A DNA stretch of 64,000 nt from Distichodus sexfasciatus (GCA_032718565.1 JAVGVS010000011.1:5652869-5716868), one strand, 5' to 3'; counted from the stretch's first letter, positions 36,201 through 50,100 are shown. Notes: a model not told the origin generated them from the letters alone. Translations and numbers: made by a program.

Positions 36201-39200
36201 AACCCAGCTGCCCCCCTCCGCAATTCTCCTTATTATTACCCAAATGTAATAAAGGACAAAACAGAAAGCGGCTCCTCGCACTTTCCCTCTTGGCCTGTTG
36301 GCGAGATCCATGGATCAGCTTTCTTCTAGCTAAAACTGATCTTCAGTTTTGCCACTTCCTAGTTCAGGCATGGAGCAAAACAAGTACCATGACATCATCC
36401 AGGACTGATGGTCAAAGTTAAACACTTATACCGTTAATCAGCAAAATGGCTAAAAATCGGTCTCAATAATAAGCACGGCTGATATTCGTTTGACCCTTAG
36501 TCGTTGCACCCCTAATGTATGCCTGAGATTTTCCTCTATCCAAAGATCCTAATGTAGCTAGCTTGAATTATATGTAACTAATTATATTAGTTGTGTAATA
36601 ATAGGTTGTGTTATTGTTTTTGTTGTACTGTACCAAATTAGGTCATACTCATGAATCAAAGAGAGTCACGTTCTGCCTGCTGAAGTAGTTTGCTGAAGTT
36701 TTTTTTCCCGCTGTGAGGGCCTAATGCCAGACCGAAATCTGTAGCGTTCCTCAAAGAGACACCAGGATTTATGGTTTGTTTAATAGTTAGACTTTGATTT
36801 TGGGGGGAAAGTTTTTTTTTAATTGACTTGAATTTAAAAACTGTAGATACTGTAGACGTACTGTAAACTGTAGACGCACTGTTGTCACTTATGTTGAATT
36901 TAAAGATTGCATGTCTTAATTAGGTTGGACCATCGCTAGTTCAAGAAAATCTGACTTCAATAGAGGAGCTGCTCTATGGGATCTTGGCTCACATAATGAA
37001 GTTATTATGCAGCTTACTGTAATTTTGTGTGTTTAAATATGCTTCTGTCTAGCTAGGTGGAGTCAACAATAAACCAAGATGTTTTTGAAGTGAGTGACTT
37101 CAAGTCTGACTTCATTTATCCTCCCAAAACTTCCACCACTGCACCCACGAGCATGACACATACAGTAGTCCCATATTGCTCTGGGGATTATAGTTCAGAA
37201 ATATTTGTTGCTCTAGATAAGCGCATCTGGAAAAGTTTTGTGTGATGCATTTTTGTATTGTTGTGAGGAGTCCACCTTTACAGATTCTGTGGGTTAATTC
37301 ATTTCAGATTCGTTTGGCAGTGTAAGTTCACACAGGCATTCACGTCTGTTCCCTCTCTGATATTTAGCAGTATGGGAGCAGGTGGGTGCAGTTTGGAGTC
37401 GTCATTATCTTGACGAGTGTGTTTATGCAAGAGTCCCTGTATCCTCTATGTCTGCCTGGAGCGAGGTGCACGGAGAACACACACAGAGCCTGAATTGCCC
37501 TCCACAGCTCGGGTTATGAAAGCAAGCAGCTCCAAGCAGTGATAAGGAGATGGATTCATAACTAAATCACAAAATTAACATTTAAATGAACATGAAACTC
37601 TCCACGTTGTGTTTGACATGTTCCATACTAATACTCTTGTCTCTGACTGGAAAACCATGGAAAACTCAGCGTTTACGTTGAGAACTGTGATTTGATGGTT
37701 TTTCAGCTGTTTTCTCCTTCCACTATTGAAATGAAGAGCAGGAACATAACAGGACATGAGAGCGATGTGGACCTTTAGTGCATGTAGCGTTTTGTGTTTA
37801 AGATGCCACTCGTATGAAGGTACAATGTCTGAGTGCTTGCTTCATCTCTTTATCCATGGTCATCCCGCTTGTATCTGCTGTACTCCACACCCAGTTTAAA
37901 GCAGCAGATAGAGTTGTGCAGAGCAGTGATAATTTTGGCAGCTATTTTAGATTCAAGTGATTATTTGTCATTAAATAAGCCACAGCACCACAACAAAATG
38001 TGACCTCTGCATCTGACTCAATGTGCAGTGCCCGGGGAGAAGTGCTTGGGACAGGTACCTTGCTCATGAGTTCCTCAGTGGTACATTAACCGGTCCAGGT
38101 CTTAAACCGCAACTTTCCAATCATGGAGCCAACTGCATAACCATTTCAATACTAACTGTCCTAATTTCAGTCTCCCGCCCTGATGCCCGTTTGCACTCAG
38201 GTGAACAAACTCACACAAGCGGATAGAGAACGCGTGTCGAAAAATATGTTGCCTGTTTGTGTCAGTGTCCATCTAACGTTAACCCTAATCCTAAGTCTAG
38301 CCCTACCCCTACTCCCTGATTTACTCAAACTGAGGGGTTTAATTTAAGGGTGTTTTTACGCCAGTTTGTTCACACTTCCATTTTGTTTGGCTCTTTTCAG
38401 GAGTGTCTGTCCTGTATGAACAACTTAAACCAGTTTGCACCAAGTTTCTATTGAAATGATGGCAGCTTGAAAACATCTTGTCTGCCGCTTCCTTCTAAAA
38501 TGAGCTGCTCTGTCTCTTTCTTTCCCTCAGGAGTGGAATGTGACTCGGCTGACATTTGACTATGACCCTGAGCCTTATGGAAAGGACCGGGACAGTGCCA
38601 TTATTAAGATGGCACAAGAGTTTGGTGTGGAGGCGATAGTGAGGAACTCTCACACACTCTACAACCCAGACAGGTGGGTGGCAACACGCTCTTCACCTGC
38701 CCACACAAACCATTTACATCTAACCTGATGAGGCACTATGCACGTAATATTTAATACTTAAAGGCAGGCATTAAAAGTGCTTTCGCAAATTTCTGGAATA
38801 ATCGAAAACGGGAACAGTTGTTCTGGATTGAAGACGCTGTTTGAATACTAGATACGGAATAAAGAAAAATTAGCAGCGTCCCTTTCTTCTTTACAAGCAT
38901 TACTTGCTGCAGCTCATTCAGGACCTGAATTCACTCACAAGATTGTAATCTAGGGCTGTTAACTCACACATGGACCAAAACCACAAACAAAAACTTTTCA
39001 GTAAAGGTTGTTTGAGGCATATGTATTTATTCTTTTGTTAATAAAAAAAACAATTGCAATGCAGTGTTTTGTTTTTTAAAGAAATGTTATTAACTATTCT
39101 TTATTGATGTTCTATTAATTAGAGGAAAGGCCTGGGAACACTGGAAGGGAATGTAAATATGTTATTTTTGCTTAGAACAAACTGGAAATAGAAGCTTAAG

Positions 39201-41078
39201 ATTTTAATCCATTTTAGCAAGAGTTTCTGTAATGTGAGTTGATGTCTTGGCTTTAACAAACAAGGTTTAATTAGTCGTAGAATCTTCATTAAAGTGAAAT
39301 ATTTAAGACTCAAAAGAGCTTTTTTGTCAGTTTTCTGTCGGCACAATCATATACAGTGCACTGTAGTATTTAAGTGCATATGATATGAACGACAAAGACG
39401 TGTACAGCATTGAATCTGTGCCGTTTGATGTAGAAAAAATAAATATATTCAGTCCCTGCAGGGTGCACTAATTAATTTAATTACGTTAAGTAACAAAATC
39501 TCCTCCATCTCCCCCAAAAAAAGTCCCGGACTGGGGGGGGTAGCTGCATTGATGCACACAGAGTCTCGCTTTTTTCAGTATGACTCCACGACAGGCAAGT
39601 CTGGAAAGGACGGCACGCTTTTGTGTGAGAACGTAACGCAGTGATCGCTAATGACGAACAGCGCTGTCTGGTTGTGTAACTTTCCCTGCGCTCTCCAGAA
39701 GCGGCCTAGAAAGAGTCCTAGAGCGTTCAGAAAGCTCGAATCGATGCAGGCATTCACGTTATATAAACCTGATTGATGTGTTTAATATTCCCACCCACTA
39801 GGCGAGTTCAAAGAGAGGGAGAGAGCGTGTGGTGTGCACTTGTGTGTGTGTCCGTGTGTGTGTGTGTAACTGGATAACTAAGCCTCGGTTCTCTGCTTTG
39901 CTTTGCTCGGCTTGGTTTCACACTGCCGCCCCCCAGTGGAGCAGCGCTGCAGCTGCAGGTCACACTGTGCGGCATGTGCTGTGGGCGTGGAGCTGGTGGG
40001 GGAGAAATAGCTTTGTATGTAATCCGGCATCCCGCACATGTGCTGGCCGGCGTGTGGGCGCTCCCCCAGCCAGACACATGGCAGCCTCCTGACCGCCAGC
40101 CCGCGCTAAAGAAATCAGCCAATAGGACTGGCTCTCACCCGCGTCAACAGTCGACCGTTGTATAAGATCAGTTCTGTGAAGACAGTCCCTTTCATAAGCC
40201 GGGAGAGGAAGCTCTGGAAAGTGAGGGAGAGTTTCAGCAGAAATGTGACCAGCAATTTCTCAGTTGATACAATAACGAATGACGCGGCGTGACCGGGTCA
40301 CTCTCGTAAACACTGGAAAAAGTGAAACAAGCGTTTCTTTCGTTGTGTGCAAAGAATGTTCTTCTTCCTCTGGATGCCGACCTGACTATTTTTCTTTAAA
40401 TCAATCAAAATTGATTATTTTTAGTTTAGTGTATATATTCATTTTAGTCCAAGATAATGTAATTATGTAACTATTTAAATATATTTGTTATTATATAAAG
40501 ACATCATTCCATTTGTGTGTGTGTGTATATGTTTGTGTATGGCCACTAAAAGAAGGCACCTACTCACTGATTCATTCATCAGCAGATTTTTAAGATAAAC
40601 TTTCTATTATATTAAGCTTGGAACATTAGGAAAAGTCTTCTTAGAGTATATTATCTCTCCACTAAGACTTACAACGGCCGGACACAATAATACATTGTAT
40701 TTACATCATTTCAATGTGCGTATTTTTCAAAGTTACGTCGCTAATTCTAAAATACGAAAGGAAAAAATACAGTTCGTATTCAGACATATGGCATTTAAAA
40801 ACAAGCGCAGAAAAGTGTAAATAACCTATATTTTTTTCATAAAATGAAATGAGCGCCATGTGTAGCTCGGCAAACATCAAAACGGTAGGCCATTTCTTGC
40901 CCCACACAAGTCAACTGGTCCCTAGTTACTGAATTCACAGCATTCACTGCTACTTTTAGGCAGGCTTTTAAACTTTGAACTTTCCTCTGTCCAGCAATGG
41001 GCAGAATGTGTGTGTGTGTATAATTAATTCTAACTATATATATATAGTATTTTATATATACTGTATATTTTATACATT

Positions 41079-41132
<54 letters not shown>

Positions 41133-44100
41133 CACACACACATATATATAAAATTGGAATTATTTATATACACACACAATTATTTTCACTTGTTAATTAT
41201 TTTTATTATTTGAGCTTAAGCATAAGCAACAGTTTGGAAACTAATCCTCATGAATTGTGACCTTTATTTCTACGCTTTTGTCATCTTTATTGCTGCACTT
41301 CTTACATTAAATTATTCAGAGCCTCACTTCTACAAGGAGACTAGCCTTCCAAAAGGAAATGTTCCTCTTAGTGTCAGTCGTAAAACTTTTTTTCTCTCTC
41401 TCTCTTTTACAGTAGAGACATAGGCAGCAGCCTGTTAAATGGACCATGAGTTTACTCTCAAAAAGAAAACTGTTTACATTACTCTTATTTGTCAGGAGTA
41501 GCAGAGTGCCAACCAAATCCCCAATGTATTATGTTCGCTGCTCAGCATCACTGGCCTGTCCAGTCTCCATCCTACAAGGCATTACTGACTCCTGACTCTG
41601 CGTTTGATTTATCTCAGGGTCATTGAGATGAACAACAACAGCCCTCCACTCACCTTCAAGCGCTTTCAGGCTATCGTCAACCGACTGGAGCTGCCGAGGA
41701 AGCCGATACCCAGCGTCACCCAGGAGCAGATGGCCAGGTGCCGAATGCAAATCTCAGACAATCACGATGAGCACTACAGCGTACCTTCTCTCGAAGAGCT
41801 GGGTGAGGCCCTCATTTACATACAGCTTTAAGCTTCTGTGTGTCTTTTATAAATGGCAATTACTGCATAAGGTTTGTGCTGTTATCAAACATTAGAATAA
41901 GGGTGTATTTTGTGTCACAAATCATGATTTCATGTAACATGTCTTTTTGAGGGTGGCGTTGCAGTGGTGTAGGTCCCTAAAACTAGGGTGCAACAATTAG
42001 GGATGCAACGATCCAACTTTTTCAGTTTGGACACAGATGCCAGTACTTTGGGTTTGGGCTTTGAGTATCCCGAATATCCGATCCAATACCATAGATTCTG
42101 AAACATTTGAATAAAGTTGAATAAAGGAACTGTCCCCTGAAAAGTCCATGATGTGTGTTTGTTCTACATGACGCAGCCCTGCCCACGTTGAGCAGTTCCT
42201 CTGATATTTACATTTCTTCTGATCAATGCTTGAGCACTCATGAGAAAGGAAAAACCATCTAGGTTATGGTCATTGTGTTAAACGTCAGGAGCACCAGTTG
42301 TAACTCAGTGCAATCTCTGCTTATATAATAAACTCATGGAGCTGTAACCTTTCCACAGCACAAAGTCCCTCAATCATAAAAAAGGTCTGAGTGTGAATAG
42401 TGCAGCTTGGATATTAGCCAGAAGACATCTTCCACCTCCCACAGCCAAAACTAGGACCTTTTAACTCTTGAGATAATCTTATACAAGCTTTATGTAAAAC
42501 GGTGAAAGGTCCTTCTGGCCCAATCTGCACATGTGGTCGTAAATACATGCTTAAACTGTAGTTTGTCCATCATGTTTGTAGGTTGTGGCATAGAAAAATA
42601 AAAGAAAATGTGTTTTGTTCCTGTCAGGGTTTAAGAATCAGGGTGAGGGTGCATCCGTATGGAAAGGGGGTGAAACAGAGGCACTAGAGAGACTCAACAA
42701 ACACCTGGACAGGAAGGTGAGTCACAGTTTATATCAGTGTAATAATGCAGTGTGTAGTAAAACGCTGATGACTGCATTAAAAGAGGGTGTTTTCACACTT
42801 GGTCCCTTTCAGCCCTCAAAGCGAACTCGGATCGATTAGTCAGCGTTTTTTATGTGTATGTGAACATACCAAACGAACTCAGACCTATCTGAAACGAACT
42901 GAACTGAGACCACATCGGGAGGTGGTCTCAGTCCGGTTCGCTTTAAGCGCTCCTGGTTCGCTTCGACAGTTTTTGTTCAAAGAAAAAAAAAACTAGGCAG
43001 AATGCAAAGCAGTAAAGGTCTGAGAGCTCCATAAGAATTAAGTATGAACAGAAAAAGGACTGAGGCCACATCTGAGCTGAAGTGGAGCAGAAAGATAACC
43101 GAGTCCCCTTTCAAACGAACTCACAGTGTGAACATCAAAAGAAGCGAGTTCCCTTTCTGTTGGTCCACTTTTTGGACCACTTCTAGAGGACTGAGTTCGG
43201 TTCCTTTAAAGAGGACTGTATGTGAAAACACGCAGAAAAAAATATATAAAACTTGCAATAAATGTAACATGCATCATTTGTACTGTGTTTGGTATTAGTA
43301 CCATAATTAGTGCAAATTCCCATTAAATATTGATAGTTACATATGTCATCAGGTATGACTGACTGTCAGAGGTGGGTAGTAACGCGCTACATTTACTCCG
43401 TTACATTTACTTGAGTAACTTTTCGGATTAACTGTACTTGTAAGAGTAGTTTTTATACAACATACTTTTTACTTTTACTTGAGTACCTTTGTGAAGAAGT
43501 AACGCTACTTTTACTCCGCTACATTGCGCGACATTCCGCTCGCTACTTTTATTTTTATTCATCTGTTATCCAATGCAAGATCTGTTTGTCTTCTCGGAAA
43601 ACTTCCTCCTAAATGACCTGTTCCACCAATCAAACCAAGCTTGGCAGTCACATTACCGCACACGATACACACACACACACAGACAGACACGCACAAACAC
43701 ACAGACAGATAGACGCACACATACACAGACTGAGTACTTTTTACTCTTAGTTGAGTAAATTTTTGGATGACTACTTTTTACTTTTACTTGAGTAATATTA
43801 TTCTAAAGTAACAGTACTCCTACTTGAGTATGATTTTTGGCTACTCTACCCACCTCTGATGACTGTACAACCTTATGAGGTTTTCTCTGTTTTTATGTTT
43901 TTATATTTTTATGTATATATTTTATTCTTACTATTTAGTTTGTAAGGTTTTTAATTTAACCTGTAAACTTTTTACATTCTAAATTATTTTTTTGATTCGT
44001 ACAGTCTTTGAGTCGTTCAGCTATGTAGGTGACATTTTGAATCTAATATATGGAACTTTTCAGTAATATCCGTCACGTATGTACGTTTGTTATTTAGTTA

Positions 44101-47100
44101 AATTATCTCTCTACTCTTTACATTAAAATAAAGATAAATTTTTTCAAACTGCAGGTCAGCTTTTGAGGCAATGATTTTTGGTTCCAACTCTGTAGTACTC
44201 ATTTGTGTGTCTGTGCGATGTGCTTTCAGGCCTGGGTGGCGAGTTTCGATCGGCCTCGGATAAACGCCCACTCTCTCTTCGCCAGCCCAGCCGGTTTGAG
44301 TCCGTACCTTTGTTTTGGCTGCCTGTCATGTCGCGTCTTCTACTATCATCTGAGGGAGCTCTATATGAAGGTGAGGTGTTTAAATACAGGGCACACAGCA
44401 TTATCAAGGACCACAGCCGCCCAACTCGCCAGCTACTCTATTTGTTACCACAATTAAAAGATACAGAAGCATGGACTACCAGAGTGACCATTTGGTCATC
44501 AGACTCCTTAGCTCACGTCACCTAAACATTCATCTGTTATCAATATATCACAAAGTTTATCGCTTTTACCAGCATGCTATAATTGGTACCTATGCCACAT
44601 TCCCCAGGGTGCAATATCGACACTTATTTTCTAAGTTTATTACATATTATTTACTTCTGCTCCAGTGCTGAGACATGCATCTTGTTTCTTCTCTCATCCT
44701 ACGCATTTCATTGTAACGTTGACCCTGTCTTAATAAAACTGAACTGCACATAATGGCGTAATTTAAAGAGAGTATTGAATGGAAAGAATCTGTCTCTGCT
44801 GGATTTCTGTCTGCTGAAGTCTGGCCATACTGTTACCTTGCAGTATTTATATAAACATCATTAAAAATCTATTCATATCCATTGTAGTCAAGCATATGTT
44901 CTAAAAAGCATGTGACATTACAGGATTTTGGGAATATTGGATGGCAGGTATAATCAGTCTTTTTTTGAAATCTCTTATTTTCCCTTCTGCCATCACTTCA
45001 ACCTCCTCAACTTGTACAAATAAAACCCATGATTATTTACTGGACAACACCAGACCTGGGCAATTAACTGAAAATTAATCAAAACTTGACATTTATATCC
45101 TTGGTATCGTCCTTTAACAACGAGGTTAGAAGATCCCTTAATGACGACAATGTCTTTTCTTCCCCTCAGCTGCGAAGGCGCTCCAACCCTCCTCTCTCGC
45201 TCTTCGGCCAGTTGCTGTGGCGGGAGTTTTTCTACACGGCGGCCACCAATAACCCCAACTTCGACCGCATGGAGGGCAACCCCATCTGCGTGCAGATTCC
45301 GTGGGACCACAACCCCGAAGCGCTGGCCAAGTGGGCCGAGGGACGGACGGGTTTCCCCTGGATTGACGCCATCATGACCCAGCTGAGGCAGGAGGGCTGG
45401 ATCCACCACCTGGCGCGCCACGCCGTAGCCTGCTTCCTCACACGCGGAGACCTGTGGCTCAGCTGGGAGAGCGGCATGAGGGTGAGAATTCCTTCCCGGG
45501 CTGATAAAAAGATGCTAATGTGAAAAACAGGGAATGAAAGTGAGAGGACTTTTATTAGTGTTGTCGTTTGGCTTTTTTATTTCTAAGGAATGATTTGGGA
45601 ACCAAAAAATACACAGATTTTCCACCTCCCACAACTAGCTGACATATTCAGTGTAGTGAGGGAGTATGAAATCAGCAATGAGACAAAGTGCAATAAAGTT
45701 TAACAACATGAAATATGAACTGATTTAAACTACAGTAATAAATTATTTTAGTACTTTATTACTTTTAAGTAGGGATGCACCGATTGCAATTTTCTTGGCC
45801 GATTCCGATTACCGATTTTTTTGTAAGTGTGCTCGGCCGAAACCGATTTTTCCGATACCGATTTTTTTCCAAGATAACAGAAAATTAGAGCTACTGCGAA
45901 TAGTCGACGACATTGACACAAAATAACTATTAAAATTATAATTATAAGGTTGATAAACTATAACTTGTGTTAAATCTACCTGTTGCCGTTCCTCTTTCTA
46001 CGTCATCTTTGGTTTTTCTGTAAAAACTGTCTGTAGTGTGCAGTCAATCACAAGACCAGGAGCCATCGGCCAATAGGATTCGCAGACAGAACCTGCCAAA
46101 ACCCCGCCCCCAAACTGCCGAAACCGCGCCCCCTTTCAAACTGCGAGGACATTTAACACATCAAGAGGAAACAACGCATTCGCGAGAGGAAAAATACAGT
46201 TCGCGCGCAATATTATCACAACCGCGCACTCGATTCTTAATTTTGTGCTCTCGAGTTTCACATTTGCGCGCGTGACTTTGAAATTTACGCCTGCGAATTT
46301 TTTGCGGCAAGCGATTTTGCGCGCTCTAGTTTTGCCATTGATGTGACGCCATACTCACGCATCCAAAATTCATTTTGTCGCCGCACGATGTCACCCCATT
46401 CAAAGTGAATGAGAAACGCCTCCGTTGAGCGTATATCTGAACGCTGCCTGAATGCGCGCGTGGCTGTGCTGCAAGTAATGCGCGTGCACAAGATCGGCAA
46501 TACGTGTGAGTGATCGATCGGTGCATCCCTACTTTTAAGTAATGTACTTTTTGAGGAATATTTTATTATTATATTAAATTTATGTTAAGAGTATAATTAT
46601 GATATGTAGTAATTATTACAGATATTGATTATTAATAATTATTGTTTAAAAATGAAGAAATTAACATTATTTTATTAATTATTATTAGGCTTAAGTATAT
46701 AAGTGTGTGTATATATCTGTCTATGTCTATTTTATGACTACTTTTGTATTTCAATTATAGCTTTGTTTGTGAAGTCAGCTATGCTCGACAGCTGTGTCTA
46801 ATTTACGACGTCACTATACTAAATGCAGTTCAGTAATTAGCTTTTGATGACGAGTAGTTTGCAGCAACCATAAATTCAGTTGAGGTAGGATTAATAATGA
46901 GGCTGCATTGTAAATAGACGACCTGAAAGCATCAGACTCTACGTTTCTGATGGTGGATTTGTGAATGAGGAAACTGATCAGTTCTGGCGTTTGTCCTGAC
47001 GTGTGTACCTCTTGTGCAGGTGTTTGAGGAGTTGTTGTTGGACTCTGATTGGAGTGTGAACGCGGGCAGCTGGATGTGGCTCTCTTGCAGTGCTTTCTTC

Positions 47101-50100
47101 CAGCAGTTCTTTCACTGCTATTGTCCCGTGGGCTTCGGACGCCGCACTGATCCCAGTGGTGACTACATACGGTAATGCTATTACTGCTAATTCTCCCACT
47201 TGTTCCACATGGTGAAATAATTGAAACATCAACATTTGAAATACATAGATTTAGTTTGACATTTATGGCATCTCCCAAGTTTGAGTGTTGATGTAAAGGT
47301 GATGGTCAGGCTCAGATTAGAGTGAGAAGACCACACTTTTATTGGTCCTTATAGCTAGATGGATCTTTCTAGAGTGGTCAGGTTAGGTCACTCTAGCTGA
47401 ACTAACTCGACAGTGTGCCCTTGCATAAGCGCTGTAATGTAAACAGTCTGAGCAGCAGATAGATTCCCCACTGTGCTGCTGTATACAGTATGTTTAAACT
47501 GTGCTTGAAGGCAAGTGTGTGCTGTTTCTCCCAACATTTGCTCAGGAAAATTAGATAAATGTGTTTTGCACACCTTCTTGATTATGTAGCCAGCCATTCA
47601 TTCATTTATTCCACAGTAAAGTCATTGCACAGAATTGGTCTCAGAGAATGTTTATGTTTTAACAGTTGAAAATCATGACATTACTGGTTCTGTATTATAT
47701 TCTATTATAACTGTGACTGCAGCATATTACACATATTGCAATGTTTTGCACCATTTCCTTTTAAGGATTTCCTCTGAAATGGCTATATCCACTTGTTGCA
47801 CTGTGCCTTTTAAGCAATCACCGAAATATGCCTGGAACAGATGTGACAACAGATGCTGGGCTTTTTTTCCTTTGCATTTTTGTTGTGTAACACATAGTCA
47901 TTTATTGCCCATTCTCAGAACGTATGAAGTATTCTAAGTTTAAATAGCACATGGGGACACAGTACACAGTCCATTAAATCTCTGGTTCTCATATATGGAT
48001 GGGACAATACACTACCAGTCAAAAGTTTGGACACACCTTCCCATTCAATGTTTTATTCTTTATCATTATGACTATTTACATTGTAGATTCTCACTGACGA
48101 CACTATGAATGAACACATATGGAATTCTGTAGTAAACAAAACGTGTGAAATAACCCAAAACATGTTTTATATCTTAGATTCTTGAAAATAACCACCCTTT
48201 GCTTTGATCACTGCTTTGCACACTCTTGGCATTCTCTCGATGAGCATCATGAGGTAGTCACTTGAAATGGTTTTCCAACAGTCTTGAAGGAGTTCTCAGA
48301 GATGCTGAGCACTTGTTGGCCCTTTTGCCTTCACTCTGCGGTCCATCTCATCCCAAACCATCTCGACTGGGTTTGGTCAGGTGACCGTGGAGGCCAGGCC
48401 ATCTGGCGCAGCACTCCATCACTCTCCTTCTTGGTCAAATAGCCCTTACACAGTTCATTCATAGTTTTGATGCCTTTAGTGAGAATCTACAGTGTAAATA
48501 GTAATGAAAATAAAGAAAAAACATTGAATGGGAAGGTGTGTCCAAACTTTTGACTGGTAGTGTATATTAATGGCCCCACATACTGTATGCAAAAGGTTGC
48601 TAAATGTAGATGAATCTCAGTGAACAAGTTTTGCATCTTTAAAATCAAGTGTTTTACCCAGGGGAAATTTTCCACGTATCAGATCTGGCCTGATGTCAGT
48701 AGAGGTGTAAATCAAATGTTTCAACCTGGTACAATATTATATTAATTTATTGATGTCTGATTTGATGTCTGCCAGTATCACAAAGTCTGCAAAGCTATGA
48801 TTTACATTAAGTTTAGTTCAGGAGTTGGTGATCGATATGAGACAATATCATATGCTGATTTAACACAATAACGTCCATTTATATCAAATAGAGAAAAGCA
48901 GCTAAGATATTGTATTTTTTATTCCCGAGCTCTTTTATTAAAAATAGATCTCCTGTTTAATATGAAGTGACGTTGCAATACATTTTATGTCGACTAGTGT
49001 TTACATTTCGAATCCGTTGAATGCTGTGAACCTTTTCTTTGAGTCGTGTATCGATGTAGATCAGTGTATCATTACACCCCTAGATGTCTGTCTGGTTTTT
49101 TGATCCTATTTTCATGGTATTTTGTTCTGTTCCAGCGAGTAAAGTTTGTGTAATAGATTATAATAGTCATATTTCACCTGAAGTGTTTACAAATCAAACT
49201 TTTATTTGCTCTAAGAATTAGAGATGGAAATAATGTATATATTGCAGATGCAAAATGCAATAATTATTTAATTGTCACCAAAAAATCACAGTAATATTGT
49301 ATTGTGGAATCTGTAATATTTCCCACCCCATTTATCTGATGATCTTCACTAGCTCAAGCTGTTCCTGCTGCTGGAGAGTGATCCTTCCTGGTATTCTCTG
49401 GTACTTGGAAATAATCTTCATTGCACTGCCTGTTCTTCATTATTGCTGTTGTGTTGTCCAGGAGGTACATCCCCAAACTGAAAGACTATCCCAATCGCTA
49501 CATCTATGAGCCATGGAATGCACCAGAATCAGTGCAGAAGGCGGCGAACTGCGTGGTGGGAGTGGACTACCCCAAACCCATGGTCAACCATGCCGAGAGC
49601 AGCCGCCTCAACATTGAGAGGATGAAACAAGTCTACCAACAGCTGTCCCACTACAGAGGCCTTAGTGAGTGAACACTAGGGGTGTTGAAATTAATCACAT
49701 AATCCTGCGTAATAATGCAGACGTGGATGATTCTGCCTCGATTATGTCATGGGTTTTTCAAACGGCGGTCTCCTGCCCCCTTGTGGTCTGCGGTGGCATT
49801 GCAGGTGGTCCGTGACATGCAATCCAGTTTCACTACTGAACTCACTTTTTTAAAATTATTTTACAAAACTTTTCCAGATGATTTGGGCATCTTTATGAAT
49901 AATGAATTTAATGCAAATATCTAATCGTGAGAAGAGCGAAGGTTCACAACTCTAGTGAACACACACAAACATGCAATGCAATGTAATGATACAATGCTCT
50001 TCAGGCTTAATAAAAATGTCTAGGTTAAAGAGAATTGTATGTCTAGTGGATACACCTGCTTTTTTGTCAGTCCTTTGCAGAGTTTATTTATAAAGAATCA

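Larger units (their letters stand above)
34669..38530 (+). other. cry2: cry2 intron 2
   Basis: 3862 bp, the largest intron. Contains a family A SINE (37957-38140) and two RORE-like motifs (35904-35914 and 36635-36645). The rest is AT-rich without exons. Confidence 0.85.
38674..41617 (+). other. cry2: cry2 intron 3
   Basis: 2944 bp. Contains a GC-rich promoter-like segment (39900-40260), a CTCF-like core on the minus strand at 39926-39939 and an (AT)n tract at 41082-41128. Confidence 0.85.
42717..44229 (+). other. cry2: cry2 intron 5, two transposon insertions
   Basis: 1513 bp, of which about 940 bp are the two inverted-repeat elements listed separately. The shorter neighbour, intron 4 (41803-42627), begins a weak hAT-like stretch at about 41993 (tagggatgcaacgatcc). 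Confidence 0.85.
47172..49461 (+). other. cry2: cry2 intron 8, two transposon insertions
   Basis: 2290 bp, carrying a Tc1-like element and a hAT-like element, listed separately. Confidence 0.85.
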
